A stretch of 64,000 nt of DNA, taken from the NCBI RefSeq assembly GCF_000241305.1, contig NZ_BAEH01000035.1:1-64000 (forward strand), written 5' to 3'. This DNA comes from Gordonia effusa NBRC 100432 (GTDB taxonomy: Bacteria; Actinomycetota; Actinomycetes; Mycobacteriales; Mycobacteriaceae). This document shows, piece by piece, positions 52,043 through 60,349 of this stretch (positions are counted from its first letter, which is position 1; every line of letters starts with the position of its first letter). Under the pieces are notes generated by a model. The model saw only the letters and a list, made by a program, of their open reading frames with translations, was not told the origin of the DNA and did not search any database. The position numbers and the translations under genes are program-made.

Positions 52043-53452
52043 GTGAGTAAGACCTATGTCGGCTCGCGACTTCGACAATTGCGCTCCGAACGCGGTATGT
52101 CCCAAGTTTCGCTAGCGCAGACCCTCGGCATTTCGCCGTCGTATCTGAACCAGATCGAACATGATGCCCGACCGCTGACGTCGATGGTGCTGTCGAGGAT
52201 CACCGAGATATTCGGCATCGAGGCCAGCTTCTTCGATTCACAGGACAACGTCCGGCTCGTCGCCGAACTCCGCGAAGCGATGCTCGACGAGGATGTCGAA
52301 GCCGCGGCCGCGGCAACCGATCCGCAAGCGGTAGCAGACATGGTCGCCAACAATCCCGCGATGGCACAGGCAATGGTCAATCTCCACCGGCGCTACCGGG
52401 TGGTCACCGATCAATTGGCAGCGGCGACTGACGAACGTGGTGACCGCAGTATGCGCGGCAGTATCAGTGCCCCGCATGAAGAGGTGCGCGACTATTTCTA
52501 TCAGCGCCGCAATTACATTCACGACCTCGACGTCGCCGCCGAGGAACTATCCACCCGGATGCGTATGCACTCCGGGGATGTTCGCCAGGCAATCGTCGAT
52601 CGCCTGCAACGGGTACATGGGGTGTCACTCAACCGCCGAGTCGACCTCGGCGACTATGTGCTGCACCAATTCGACCCTGGCGCACGGCGACTCGATATCT
52701 CGGCCGCCCTGTCGGCCGGGCAACGCACCTTCAAGATCGCAGCCGAGTTGGCCTACCTCGAATACGGCGACCTGATGAACAATCTCGTCGACGAAGGCAA
52801 TTTCACCACCGACGACGCCAGGTCGCTCGCCCTCCTTGGGCTGGCCAACTACTTCGCCGCCGCGACCATCCTGCCGTATACCCAATTCCACGGCGCCGCA
52901 GAGGATTTCCGCTACGACATCGAACGTCTCTCCGCGTTCTACGCCGTGTCCTACGAAACAATCTGCCACCGACTCTCCACCCTGCAGCGACCCAATCTGC
53001 GCGGTATCCCGTGGTCATTCGTCCGCGTCGACCGAGCCGGGAATATGTCAAAACGACAGTCCGCCACCGGATTTCACTTCTCGTCCAGTGGCGGTACCTG
53101 TCCACTGTGGAATGTCTACGAGACCTTCGGCTCACCGGGAAAGATCCTCACCCAGATCGCACAGATGCCCGACGGCCGCAACTACTTCTGGGTTGCGCGC
53201 ACTGTCGAGCGTCGAGCAACTCGATTCGGCCAGGCCGGCAAGACTTTTGCCATCGGGCTCGGCTGCGAGTTGCGCCATGCCGCGCGCGTGATCTATTCCG
53301 ATGGTTTGGAAATCGGCCCGCAAGCCCGGGTAACGCAGATCGGTGCGGGCTGTCGGGTATGCGAACGCACCAACTGTCCGCAACGCGCGTTTCCCGCTCT
53401 CGGTGCCCGACTCGACATCAACGAGCATCGGAGCAGTGTGTCGCCGTACTGA
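52043..53452 (+). CDS. ramB: RamB-type regulator of acetate/glyoxylate metabolism
   Basis: A 469-residue protein. An N-terminal Cro/CI helix-turn-helix (RLRQLRSERGMSQVSLAQTL, then GISPSYLNQIEHDARPL) is followed by an IrrE/ImmA-like middle part (about 150-300; ELAYLEYGD where peptidases would have HExxH, so no peptidase centre) and the C-terminal ScfR/short-chain-fatty-acid domain with IGAGCRVCERTNCPQRAFP. In C. glutamicum and M. tuberculosis RamB controls aceA/aceB and its own gene. GTG 52043 starts at the conserved SKTYVGSRLRQLR. The nearby aceA with matching motifs supports the call. Confidence 0.95.
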   Translation: MSKTYVGSRLRQLRSERGMSQVSLAQTLGISPSYLNQIEHDARPLTSMVLSRITEIFGIEASFFDSQDNVRLVAELREAMLDEDVEAAAAATDPQAVADMVANNPAMAQAMVNLHRRYRVVTDQLAAATDERGDRSMRGSISAPHEEVRDYFYQRRNYIHDLDVAAEELSTRMRMHSGDVRQAIVDRLQRVHGVSLNRRVDLGDYVLHQFDPGARRLDISAALSAGQRTFKIAAELAYLEYGDLMNNLVDEGNFTTDDARSLALLGLANYFAAATILPYTQFHGAAEDFRYDIERLSAFYAVSYETICHRLSTLQRPNLRGIPWSFVRVDRAGNMSKRQSATGFHFSSSGGTCPLWNVYETFGSPGKILTQIAQMPDGRNYFWVARTVERRATRFGQAGKTFAIGLGCELRHAARVIYSDGLEIGPQARVTQIGAGCRVCERTNCPQRAFPALGARLDINEHRSSVSPY

Positions 53453-53464
53453 ACGTGCCGATGA

Positions 53465-54082
53465 TCAGTCGACGACGTAGCTTGCCAACATCGCCACCGC
53501 TCCCTCGATCACCACGCCGAAGTCGCGGTCGGGGTTGGCGAGGTACGCCAGGGTGAGGCCGTCGGTCACTACGATGACCAACGGTGCGAGTTCTTCCGGC
53601 GGCAGCGACCACCTGATGCCGCCGACGTTCGCGGCGATGATCAATAGTCGAGCCGCCAATTCGTAGTAGCCGTGGTAGAGCCGGCGCGCCAGATGGTCGA
53701 TACCGCCGGTCCGCTGCGCATACAGCGCTAAGGAGACAAGGGCGCGCTCGGCCCCCGGGTCCGCGGCCAACTTGTCCAAATATGTTTGCAGCCCGATCCG
53801 AATAACGTCGCCGATCGTCGTCGAGCCCGGTGCGGCCGATTCCAATTCACTAACCAAAGCCTCGAACGAAGAGATTTCAGCTGTGATGCCCGCTTCGACG
53901 ACTTCCGCGAGTAGCCCGTCACGAGATCCGAAACTGTAGAACAGTCCGGATTGGCCAACGCCCGCCGCCTCGGCGATACGTCGCGTCGTCGCCGCCTCGA
54001 CTCCGTCGGCGGCGATGATGCGCAGCGTCGCGTCAATGACCGATCGGCGCCGAATGTCGGTGGCCTGGCCTTTAGATGTCAC
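53465..54082 (-). CDS. TetR-family regulator
   Basis: A 205-residue protein. The HTH is at about 12-58 (RRRSVIDATLRIIAADGVEA, then TTRRIAEAAGVGQSGLFYSF). The C-terminal domain is helical and hydrophobic (ALYAQRTGGIDHLARRLYHG). GTG 54082 is 6 nt after TAAACT (minus strand 54094-54089). The divergent gene at 54172 has the same leaderless spacing and the palindrome ACTGACCATTCAGT lies between them, so TetR likely controls both genes. It is convergent with ramB. Confidence 0.88.
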   Translation of the reverse strand: MTSKGQATDIRRRSVIDATLRIIAADGVEAATTRRIAEAAGVGQSGLFYSFGSRDGLLAEVVEAGITAEISSFEALVSELESAAPGSTTIGDVIRIGLQTYLDKLAADPGAERALVSLALYAQRTGGIDHLARRLYHGYYELAARLLIIAANVGGIRWSLPPEELAPLVIVVTDGLTLAYLANPDRDFGVVIEGAVAMLASYVVD

Positions 54083-54128
54083 AACCTCAGTTTATCGACC
54101 GCCAACTTCACCCACGTTAATCGCTTGA

Positions 54129-54142
54129 ACTGACCATTCAGT
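54129..54142. promoter_or_regulatory. operator-like palindrome between divergent TetR and CMD genes
   Basis: ACTGA (54129-54133), CCAT, TCAGT (54138-54142) is a perfect 5-bp inverted repeat with a 4-nt centre. It is placed between the two TANNNT -10 boxes (54089-54094 on the minus strand, TACCGT 54160-54165 on the plus strand). Confidence 0.55.
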
Positions 54143-54171
54143 ATTTCACCGGTATCAGCTACCGTGACTCC

Positions 54172-54714
54172 ATGAGCACCCCACGGATCACCCCGGGCGG
54201 CCTGCGTGAACTCGGTCCATTCAACTGGACCTTCGCACGCGGAGCATCGCTTGTTACGGGAGTCGACGACGCACATATCTTTTCCACACTCGGTCAGGCC
54301 AAGGGATTGTTCCGCGGCTGGTTGTACTACTCGGCGCGGATGATGCCGTTCGGCAAACTATCGCGCAAAGACACCGAGATGATCATCATCCGGGTCGCAC
54401 ACCTGCGCGAATGTGAGTATGAGATGGACCATCACAAACGCCTCGGCGCGCGCGCCGGCATCAAAGGCGCGCTCTACGACAATGTGATAGCCGGACCCGA
54501 AGCCGGCTGGGGCGACCGTGAACGCACGCTACTGCTGGCCACCGACGAACTGGTCAAGACTCGCGATATCTCCGACGGCGCATGGGAGGGGCTGCGTCGT
54601 CATCTCACCGAACCGCAACAAATCGCCTTCGTTCTGCTTGTCGGACAATATGATTCGCTCGCTACGACGCTGGGCACGTTGCGAATCGAACGCGACACTA
54701 AGCGCCGACCATGA
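54172..54714 (+). CDS. carboxymuconolactone-decarboxylase/AhpD-like protein, Rv0464c-like
   Basis: A 180-residue helical protein. KLSRKDTEMIIIRVAHLREC then EYEMDHHKRLGARAG is the CMD/AhpD active-site helix. The usual C-x2-C is reduced to a single Cys (C-E-Y-E), so a peroxidase-linked dithiol mechanism is unlikely. WGDRERTLLLATDELVK and QIAFVLLVGQYDSLATTLG complete the family pattern. ATG 54172 is 6 nt after TACCGT. It overlaps the methyltransferase gene by 4 bp. The genome position between lpdC and ramB equals that of Rv0464c. Confidence 0.85.
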   Translation: MSTPRITPGGLRELGPFNWTFARGASLVTGVDDAHIFSTLGQAKGLFRGWLYYSARMMPFGKLSRKDTEMIIIRVAHLRECEYEMDHHKRLGARAGIKGALYDNVIAGPEAGWGDRERTLLLATDELVKTRDISDGAWEGLRRHLTEPQQIAFVLLVGQYDSLATTLGTLRIERDTKRRP

Positions 54715-55349
54715 CATCTTTCGCCCAGCGCGTGATGCAGAACAAGGCGTTTTCCGTTATCTACCAAGATCTTTGGCGACCGACTTTCACCCGGATGTTC
54801 AGTTTCGGCGGTCGCGCGACGGCAGATTTCGACCGCGCGTTGGCTACTTATCTGAGCCGGCCCGGCGAACGGACGATTCTTGACGTCGCCTGCGGCCCGG
54901 GTAATTACACGGCCCGGTTGGCGGCCGGCCTCACCGGCGACGGTCGCTGCGTCGGCATCGACTTCGCTCCGTCGATGCTGAAGGCCGCCGTGCGCACCAA
55001 CTCCGCCGCCCGAGCATCCTATGTTCGCGCCGATGGTCATGCTATCCCGTTCGCGGACAACACATTTGACACGGTCGCCTGCCTGGCAGCCCTCTATCTG
55101 ATCCCCGACCCGCTGCCGGTGATCGACGAGTTGGCCCGGGTGTGCAAACCGGGCGGCGAGGTCGTCATCTTCACCTCGGTGCAGACCGAGTTGACGCGGC
55201 TACCCGGCGTGGCGACAGTAGTCGGGGTCGGCGGCCTCCGCATATTCGAGACGTGGGAGATCACCGGACGCCTGCACGACGCCGGATTCACCGACGTCGA
55301 GCAGACGATAATCGGGGTAGGACAGTATGTAATCGGGCGTAAGCCTTAG
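54711..55349 (+). CDS. class I SAM-dependent methyltransferase
   Basis: A 212-residue enzyme of the UbiE/type 11 class: ILDVACGPGNYTARLA (motif I), GIDFAPSMLKAA (acidic loop), ADGHAIPFADNTFDTVACLA (motif II) and ELARVCKPGGEVVIFTSVQT (motif III). The N-terminal IYQDLWRPTFTRMFSFGG is typical of lipid- or quinone-modifying members. It is translationally coupled (ATGA) to the CMD-like gene, and probably under the same TetR. The substrate is unknown. Confidence 0.88.
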   Translation: MTSFAQRVMQNKAFSVIYQDLWRPTFTRMFSFGGRATADFDRALATYLSRPGERTILDVACGPGNYTARLAAGLTGDGRCVGIDFAPSMLKAAVRTNSAARASYVRADGHAIPFADNTFDTVACLAALYLIPDPLPVIDELARVCKPGGEVVIFTSVQTELTRLPGVATVVGVGGLRIFETWEITGRLHDAGFTDVEQTIIGVGQYVIGRKP

Positions 55350-55356
55350 CCTCCGA

Positions 55357-55884
55357 CTACGCGGCGAGCAAGTCGTCGATCTGGTTGATGGCACCGCTCG
55401 CGCCTTCGATGACACCCATGTCGAGGACCTTTTGTAGCCCCTCGGCGGTTTGATAGGTGCTCGTGTAGACCGCGCGCGTCTTTCCGTTGACGGTGCTGAA
55501 CTGATAGTCGTTGCGCGCCACCGGCATATCCGGCACCGGGTTGAAGTCCTCGTCGGCAAACCCGTCGTCGAAGGAGAAGCTGTTCGGCTCGTCCACCGCG
55601 ACGATCTGCCACCAGCCGGGGTACTTATCCCCCTCTGGACTGGTCATATAGTAGGTAACTCGTCCACCCGGCGCCAACTCGTGGTCGACGACGGTGGCCG
55701 GGTAGGTCGGCGGGCCCCAGATCTTCTCCAGTTGCCGCGGGTCGGCGTAGATTCCCCAGACCCGCTCGACCGGTGCGTCGAATTCCGCGGTAATGGTCAG
55801 GGTCAGGTCGTCGGTATCGCTTTTCACGTCGATAACAGGCATCTTCATCAATCCTTCTGTGGTGGTTGAATTTTCGGACTTCAT
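55357..55884 (-). CDS. AHSA1-like SRPBCC protein paired with an ArsR regulator
   Basis: A 175-residue START/Bet v1-like protein: LTITAEFDAPVERVWGIYAD, PRQLEKIWGPPTYPATVVDH, then GWWQIVAVDEPNSFSFDDGF. This is the AHSA1 group regularly encoded right after a small ArsR-type repressor in actinobacteria. ATG 55884 overlaps the ArsR stop as ATGA. Ligand unknown; the pair is thought to act in stress or xenobiotic sensing (inference from recurrence of the pairing). Confidence 0.88.
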   Translation of the reverse strand: MKSENSTTTEGLMKMPVIDVKSDTDDLTLTITAEFDAPVERVWGIYADPRQLEKIWGPPTYPATVVDHELAPGGRVTYYMTSPEGDKYPGWWQIVAVDEPNSFSFDDGFADEDFNPVPDMPVARNDYQFSTVNGKTRAVYTSTYQTAEGLQKVLDMGVIEGASGAINQIDDLLAA

Positions 55885-56225
55885 TCGGTCGGTCGTGGAA
55901 TATCGGCGGCGAGCAAGTCGTCGATCCGAGCGATCCGGCCTCGCCAGACGGCTTCGATCTCGTCAAGCATCGATGCCACCGATCGGACCGCTTCCACATC
56001 GCCGCTGGCCAACTGTTCGCGGCCACTGCGCCGCTTGGTGAGCAGCCCAGCCTTTTCCAGGACGGCGACGTGCTTTTGCACGGCGGCGAAACTCATGTCA
56101 TAAGACTCCGCCAGCGCGCTGACCGAATACTCACCCGCCAACACACGCCGCAGAATGTCGCGTCTGGTGCGGTCGGCGAGAGAGTGGAACATCGCATCAG
56201 CTTTGTCCTCGTCAGCCTCGGTCAC
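55881..56225 (-). CDS. ArsR-type winged-helix repressor
   Basis: A 114-residue regulator: FHSLADRTRRDILRRVLAGE, YSVSALAESYDMSFAAVQKH, then VAVLEKAGLLTKRRSGRE. It lacks the CxC metal site of ArsR/SmtB, as usual for the group coupled to AHSA1 proteins. GTG 56225 is chosen because TATGAT (minus strand 56237-56232) ends exactly 6 nt before it; TTG 56240 would place the start inside the operator. The perfect 18-bp palindrome at 56236-56253 overlaps the -10 box. Confidence 0.88.
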   Translation of the reverse strand: MTEADEDKADAMFHSLADRTRRDILRRVLAGEYSVSALAESYDMSFAAVQKHVAVLEKAGLLTKRRSGREQLASGDVEAVRSVASMLDEIEAVWRGRIARIDDLLAADIPRPTE

Positions 56226-56235
56226 ATTCCAATCA

Positions 56236-56253
56236 TACAACCGATCGGTTGTA
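56236..56253. promoter_or_regulatory. perfect 18-bp palindrome, ArsR operator
   Basis: TACAACCGATCGGTTGTA reads identically on both strands. It overlaps by two bases the -10 box of the ArsR gene, and lies 61 bp before the methyltransferase start on the other side, so one site could regulate both directions. Confidence 0.8.
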
Positions 56254-56313
56254 CGTTGTCAAGCGTGCTAATTTAAAGTACGAAATTGCTCTAAATTGGA
56301 GAGGCGATCATCG

Positions 56314-57126
56314 ATGGACTCAACCGAACTGCCGTTCGCGCAGCGAACACCGGCCGATATGCCCGGACACTGGCTGCTGGCGCGGCTCGGCAAGCGCGTA
56401 CTTCGGCCCGGCGGCGCCGAACTCTCCGAACTCATGCTGAACGATTTGCCCATCGCGGGTGCCGACGTACTCGAAATCGCCCCCGGCCTCGGCCGGACCG
56501 CCACCGAAGTTCTCAATCGCGATCCGGGAAGCTATGTCGGAGTCGAATCCGACGCTGCCGCAGTGACACTCACCAAGTCGATCATCGGCGGCGCCGGTGA
56601 GGTCGTGGAGGCCGACGCTTCGGCGACCGGACTTCCCGACGCCTCGGTCGACATCGCGATCGGCGAGGCCATGCTCACCATGCAATCGGCACGGGGTAAG
56701 GGCACCATCGTGGCCGAGGCGCATCGCGTCCTGCGCGACGGCGGACACTATGCCGTGCATGAGCTCGCCATCCATCCCGATACGTTGCCCGCCGAGGACA
56801 AGACCGAATTGCAACGCACACTTGCCCGGTCGATCAAAGTTAACGCGCGCCCACTAACCGAAGCAGAATGGCGGGAACTGTTCCTGGCCAACGGTTTTGA
56901 GGTGATACAGGTGCGCTTCGCGCCGATGGCACTATTGCAGCCGCGACGAATCATCGCCGACGAAGGCTTCATCGGCGCACTGCGCTTCATCGGCAACGTC
57001 ATCCGCGACGGAGAGTCCCGAGCGCGAGTCCTGCAGATGCGATCGACGTTCCGCAAATACCGCGCCAATTTGGCCGCGATCGAACTGGTGGTCCGCAAGG
57101 TGCCGCAACCGGGCGAGGTAGGTTGA
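56314..57126 (+). CDS. class I SAM-dependent methyltransferase
   Basis: A 270-residue enzyme: VLEIAPGLGRTATEVL (motif I), GVESDAAAVTLTKSI (motif post-I), EADASATGLPDASVDIAIGE (motif II) and EAHRVLRDGGHYAVHELAIH. The C-terminal half is longer than in UbiE and has a basic LQPRRIIADEGFIG helix. ATG 56314 is used; GGAGAGG is 11-12 bp upstream, and TTG 56296 is an alternative. It overlaps the cupin gene by 1 bp (TGATG). It probably forms a three-gene unit with the cupin and the HTH regulator. The substrate is unknown. Confidence 0.85.
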   Translation: MDSTELPFAQRTPADMPGHWLLARLGKRVLRPGGAELSELMLNDLPIAGADVLEIAPGLGRTATEVLNRDPGSYVGVESDAAAVTLTKSIIGGAGEVVEADASATGLPDASVDIAIGEAMLTMQSARGKGTIVAEAHRVLRDGGHYAVHELAIHPDTLPAEDKTELQRTLARSIKVNARPLTEAEWRELFLANGFEVIQVRFAPMALLQPRRIIADEGFIGALRFIGNVIRDGESRARVLQMRSTFRKYRANLAAIELVVRKVPQPGEVG

Positions 57127-57476
57127 TGACCGCCCGCGCCTCCAACGTCGCCGAGTGGACCGAAGTGGGCGGTCTGGACGCTATCGAAGACGGTCCCCGA
57201 GCGGATCGTCCGCTGGTCAAAGTCGAGGCCCGCGAGGACGGCGTCACCGTTGTCCGAATCGCCTTTACCGGCGGCCAGCGAATGCCCGATCACCAAGCGG
57301 CGCAGCCGATTCTCATCATGGGACAGCACGGTAGAGTCGAGGTGAACATCGCGGGCACAGCTGTTGCGGTGACCCCCGGTCGCGCCGTACACATCGCGGC
57401 GAATGTACGTCACGAGTTGTCCGCGCAAGACGCGGCATCGGTTACGCTGCTGGTCCTCAACTCCGCCGAGGCGTAG
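57126..57476 (+). CDS. cupin-domain protein
   Basis: A 116-residue single-domain beta-barrel: RIAFTGGQRMPDHQAAQPIL, MGQHGRVEVNIAGTAVAVTP and GRAVHIAANVRHELSAQD. Compared with cupin motif 1 G(X)5HXH(X)3-4E(X)6G, only one His (DHQ) remains and the Glu is absent. Motif 2 keeps the final His (NVRHEL). Metal binding is therefore weak or altered. It may sense or bind a small ligand. It is translationally coupled to the methyltransferase. Confidence 0.82.
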   Translation: MTARASNVAEWTEVGGLDAIEDGPRADRPLVKVEAREDGVTVVRIAFTGGQRMPDHQAAQPILIMGQHGRVEVNIAGTAVAVTPGRAVHIAANVRHELSAQDAASVTLLVLNSAEA

Positions 57477-57519
57477 GTACTGCAGGGCATAGCCGAACCG
57501 GGCTAATGAAGGGAAGCAG

Positions 57520-58185
57520 ATGGCGACATCCGATCCGCGGGATGCGACCCTACAAATCCTGCGTTCTGCCACCGAGCCGATTGACGCCGGCGCCGTGGCC
57601 GATCTGCTCGGAGTTCACCTTACCACCGCCCGCTTCCATCTCAACAACCTGATCAAGACCGGTGATGTCACTACCACCGCGCTGCCGTCGGCGTCGGTGG
57701 GGCGCCCTCGACTCGGCTATCTGGCCGCCGCAACCGCACCCACCGGCGAATTGCTGAGCCTGCTACTCGGTCAGCTCGGGGCGACCGCCGGTGCCCGTGA
57801 ACAGCGTGCTGCCGAAGCCGGTCATCTATGGGCAGCACAACACCCAGCCCCACCGCCGCCGACTCCGGTGCCCGACCCGGTCACCGTCGTCGCCGACGCA
57901 CTCGCCGGACTCGGCTTCCAGGTGCGTTCGACGACCAGCGCATTCGGGTCTCACGAATTGCAGATTTGCTCGTGCCCGCTCAAAGAGCTCGGCGCAGACT
58001 ATCCCGAAATAGCTCACGGCGTCGCGCGGGGAGCAATCGAAGAAGCACTCGCCGCAGCGTCGGCAACGCTCGGATCGCAATACGCGGTGACCGTGCGTCC
58101 CGATCTGAGCGGTGGCAACTGTGAGATCACGGTACGCCTGGCAGAACACGCACGACGTGATCGGGCCCACCCCGCTACACGGTAA
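57520..58185 (+). CDS. HTH regulator with C-terminal Cys motif
   Basis: A 221-residue protein. An N-terminal winged helix (ATLQILRSATEPIDAGAVAD, LLGVHLTTARFHLNNLIKTG, then VGRPRLGY) resembles the SufR/DeoR-like group. The C-terminal domain has LQICSCPLKELGADYPEIAH and LSGGNCEITVRL, giving three Cys (CxC plus one) near two His, a possible Fe-S or metal site as in SufR-like sensors, though the SufR Cys spacing is not matched. GAAGGGAAG precedes ATG 57520. It is the last of the methyltransferase-cupin-regulator unit. Confidence 0.8.
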   Translation: MATSDPRDATLQILRSATEPIDAGAVADLLGVHLTTARFHLNNLIKTGDVTTTALPSASVGRPRLGYLAAATAPTGELLSLLLGQLGATAGAREQRAAEAGHLWAAQHPAPPPPTPVPDPVTVVADALAGLGFQVRSTTSAFGSHELQICSCPLKELGADYPEIAHGVARGAIEEALAAASATLGSQYAVTVRPDLSGGNCEITVRLAEHARRDRAHPATR

Positions 58186-58186
58186 C

Positions 58187-58205
58187 TAAGGGTTGCCTTT
58201 CATAA
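58187..58205. promoter_or_regulatory. possible IdeR/DtxR iron box
   Basis: TAAGGGTTGCCTTTCATAA contains the inverted repeat AAGG-GTTG-CCTT and loosely resembles the 19-bp TTAGGTTAGGCTAACCTAA consensus. It lies 72 bp before the Mtb12-like secreted protein gene. AT-rich promoter sequence follows. Confidence 0.3.
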
Positions 58206-58277
58206 TTAAAATGAGTAGCGTCCTTTTTATTGCAGCAACATCTTCTGAGCTGCATCCACCCGAAAGGACACTCGGCA

Positions 58278-58754
58278 ATGCCAAAACCGCTGCGCAGCAT
58301 CTTCATCGTCGGCGCTTTGCTACTCGCCTTCGCCAGCACCGCGCTCGTCACGGCGCCCGCGCAAGCGAAGAACTTCCCACCCAACTTCACGGTGACCGCG
58401 GCCAATCCGACTCTCGGCGACCTCAACGACATCGTCGAATTCCTGGTGGAGACCCCGGCGTCGGATCAAGCCAAAGCAGCCAACGTCGAGGGCGGAATGA
58501 ACTCGGTCGTCGTGCCGCGCACGGTGTATCAGCTCGGACTATTCCGCGCACCGCGCGGCTGGAACGACGTCACCGGCCCGCTGGTTCAGAAGGGCAACTC
58601 GGTCACCGCGACGCTCAACAGCGGATCGGCCGGTCGCCCCACCATCAAGATGACGATCGAGTTCAAGCGACTCGACGGCAATTGGAAACTCGCCGCCAGC
58701 TCGTTATGCCGGGGCGTCAAAACAGTCGGCCTCAACATCTATTGCAACAGCTAG
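58278..58754 (+). CDS. secreted Mtb12-like antigen-family protein
   Basis: A 158-residue secreted protein. Signal peptide 1-29 ends APAQA. The mature domain, PTLGDLNDIVEFLVETPASD through KAANVEGGMNSV and MTIEFKRLDGNWKLAASSLC, matches the mycobacterial low-molecular-weight antigen Mtb12 (CFP-2) fold, with two C-terminal Cys (SLCRG, IYCNS) likely paired. GAAAGGACA lies 9 bp before ATG 58278. A possible iron box is upstream. The role of the family is unknown. Confidence 0.8.
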   Translation: MPKPLRSIFIVGALLLAFASTALVTAPAQAKNFPPNFTVTAANPTLGDLNDIVEFLVETPASDQAKAANVEGGMNSVVVPRTVYQLGLFRAPRGWNDVTGPLVQKGNSVTATLNSGSAGRPTIKMTIEFKRLDGNWKLAASSLCRGVKTVGLNIYCNS

Positions 58755-58764
58755 CGCCTGTTAC

Positions 58765-59490
58765 GTGATCGATATCGTCAACCTGCACAAGGCTTTTCGC
58801 GCCGGGACAGGCAGGGCGAGCGGGGTCAGCGCATTGCACGACGTCTCGCTACGCCTGCCCGGCGGTGAGCTGAGTTATCTGCTGGGCCTCAACGGTGCGG
58901 GTAAGTCGACGCTGCTGCGCTGCATCTGCGGTCTATCGGCGCCGACGAGTGGTCGGGTTACCTTCGGCGGCAACGCCGTGACCACCCTCCCCGACCGTGC
59001 CCGCCAGATCGGAATACATCTGGAAGCCAACAGATTTCCCGCAGGACACACCGCGCGGCGATACCTGCGGTGGCGTGCCGCTACCGCCGGCGTACCGCGC
59101 CACCGCGTCGACGACGTCTTAGACGCCGTCGGCATGAGCGGATACGCCGATCGCAGGCTCGGTGGCTTCTCACTTGGCATGAGCCAGCGGATCGGTATCG
59201 CGGCGGCACTACTCGCCGATCCCCCGGTGCTACTCTTCGACGAGCCGCTCAACGGCCTCGATATCGCCGGAATCCATTGGGCGCGTTCACTACTGACCGA
59301 CCTGGCGAATCAGGGACGCACGGTCGTCGTCGCTTCGCATCTGCTCGATGAGGTCGCGCGCACGGCGGATCGGATCATCCTGCTCGATAGCGGCCGATTG
59401 ATCGCAGATGCTCCACTCGCCGACTTCATCGGTGACGCGACGGATCTCGAAATCGCTTACCTGGCACACACTCGCGCGGTCGCCGGATGA
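58765..59490 (+). CDS. ABC transporter ATP-binding protein
   Basis: A 241-residue ATPase: Walker A GLNGAGKST (about 41-49), signature FSLGMSQRIGIAAALLAD, Walker B VLLFDEPLNGLD and the H-loop in ASHLLDE. The signature SLGMSQR is the variant of ABC-2 type exporters (CcmA class). GTG 58765 is the start. The permease gene overlaps by 4 bp, so the pair makes one exporter. The substrate is unknown. Confidence 0.92.
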   Translation: MIDIVNLHKAFRAGTGRASGVSALHDVSLRLPGGELSYLLGLNGAGKSTLLRCICGLSAPTSGRVTFGGNAVTTLPDRARQIGIHLEANRFPAGHTARRYLRWRAATAGVPRHRVDDVLDAVGMSGYADRRLGGFSLGMSQRIGIAAALLADPPVLLFDEPLNGLDIAGIHWARSLLTDLANQGRTVVVASHLLDEVARTADRIILLDSGRLIADAPLADFIGDATDLEIAYLAHTRAVAG

Positions 59491-60305
59491 CGAAACTACT
59501 CGACATCGTCAGCCGTCTCACCGAAGCCATCCACGCCGAAGCTATCCGCACCGGCGGCAGCCGCAGCGTCGTCTGGCTGGTCGGAGTGCCACTGGCATTC
59601 GCGACATCGATAACGGTCACCCTGGCGGTGGCCATCGTGAGCGAACGATTCGCGACAATCGGGGCGAGCAGTTCCGATGCCACGACGATCCAAGTCACGT
59701 CGGTCACCACCACCAACTCTGCGTACTGGGTGATCACCTTCGCGGTGACCGTCGGCGCGGTCGTCGCGACCTACGCGCAGGCGTCCGCGGCACGCGGAGC
59801 CGCGAAAGATGTGGAGCACTTCGCGTTTGTGAACTCAGCAACAATGCCGATGGCGCGTTGGGTCTACTACGGCGTGGTGATGGCCGCGATATCGGCGCTA
59901 CTCGTCGTCACGACGATGATGCTCCTCCCGACCATGTTTCCCCAGGTGTACGGGGGCGTAGACCTGGCCTCCGCCGACGGTTGGCGGTTCGTCTGGACCG
60001 TTCCCGTCTATGCTTTCGGCGCCTGCGGGTTCGGTGTCGGTATCGCCGCGGTCGTTGGAAATCCGGCGGGTTCGGTAGCACTCCTGCTCGGCTGGATGTA
60101 TGTCATCGAGACGGCAATCGCGTTGGCGCCCAACGGTTACCAGATGCAGGGCTACATGCCCTTCCTCAATGCCGTCTACGCCACCGGACAGGAACTGGCA
60201 TTTACCGCGCCGTGGTCGAAGACCAGTGGACTGGTCTACTTCCTGGGCGTGTCGGCGGCGACCTTCGGTGTCGGGCTTGTCCGTATTCGACGGCGTCGGC
60301 GCTAG
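59487..60305 (+). CDS. ABC-2 type exporter permease
   Basis: A 272-residue membrane protein with about six helices: VWLVGVPLAFATSITVTLAV, SAYWVITFAVTVGAVVATYA, GVVMAAISALLVVTTMMLLP, VYAFGACGFGVGIAAVVGNP, ALLLGWMYVIETAIALA and LVYFLGVSAATFGVGLV. The amphipathic segment ASAARGAAKDVEHFAFVNSA before the third helix is usual for ABC-2 permeases. ATGA overlap with the ATPase. It probably functions as a homodimer. Confidence 0.88.
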   Translation: MTKLLDIVSRLTEAIHAEAIRTGGSRSVVWLVGVPLAFATSITVTLAVAIVSERFATIGASSSDATTIQVTSVTTTNSAYWVITFAVTVGAVVATYAQASAARGAAKDVEHFAFVNSATMPMARWVYYGVVMAAISALLVVTTMMLLPTMFPQVYGGVDLASADGWRFVWTVPVYAFGACGFGVGIAAVVGNPAGSVALLLGWMYVIETAIALAPNGYQMQGYMPFLNAVYATGQELAFTAPWSKTSGLVYFLGVSAATFGVGLVRIRRRRR

Positions 60306-60349
60306 TCTCGGGTAGCCATCAGCGGTGTCGCGGATGGAGAATCGTTTCC

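Noticed and set aside
59408-60349. N-terminal part of a 537-codon frame ending at 61021
   Set aside because: This portion is the out-of-frame reading of the ABC permease and is Arg/His-rich; only the part from GTG 60350 encodes a membrane protein.
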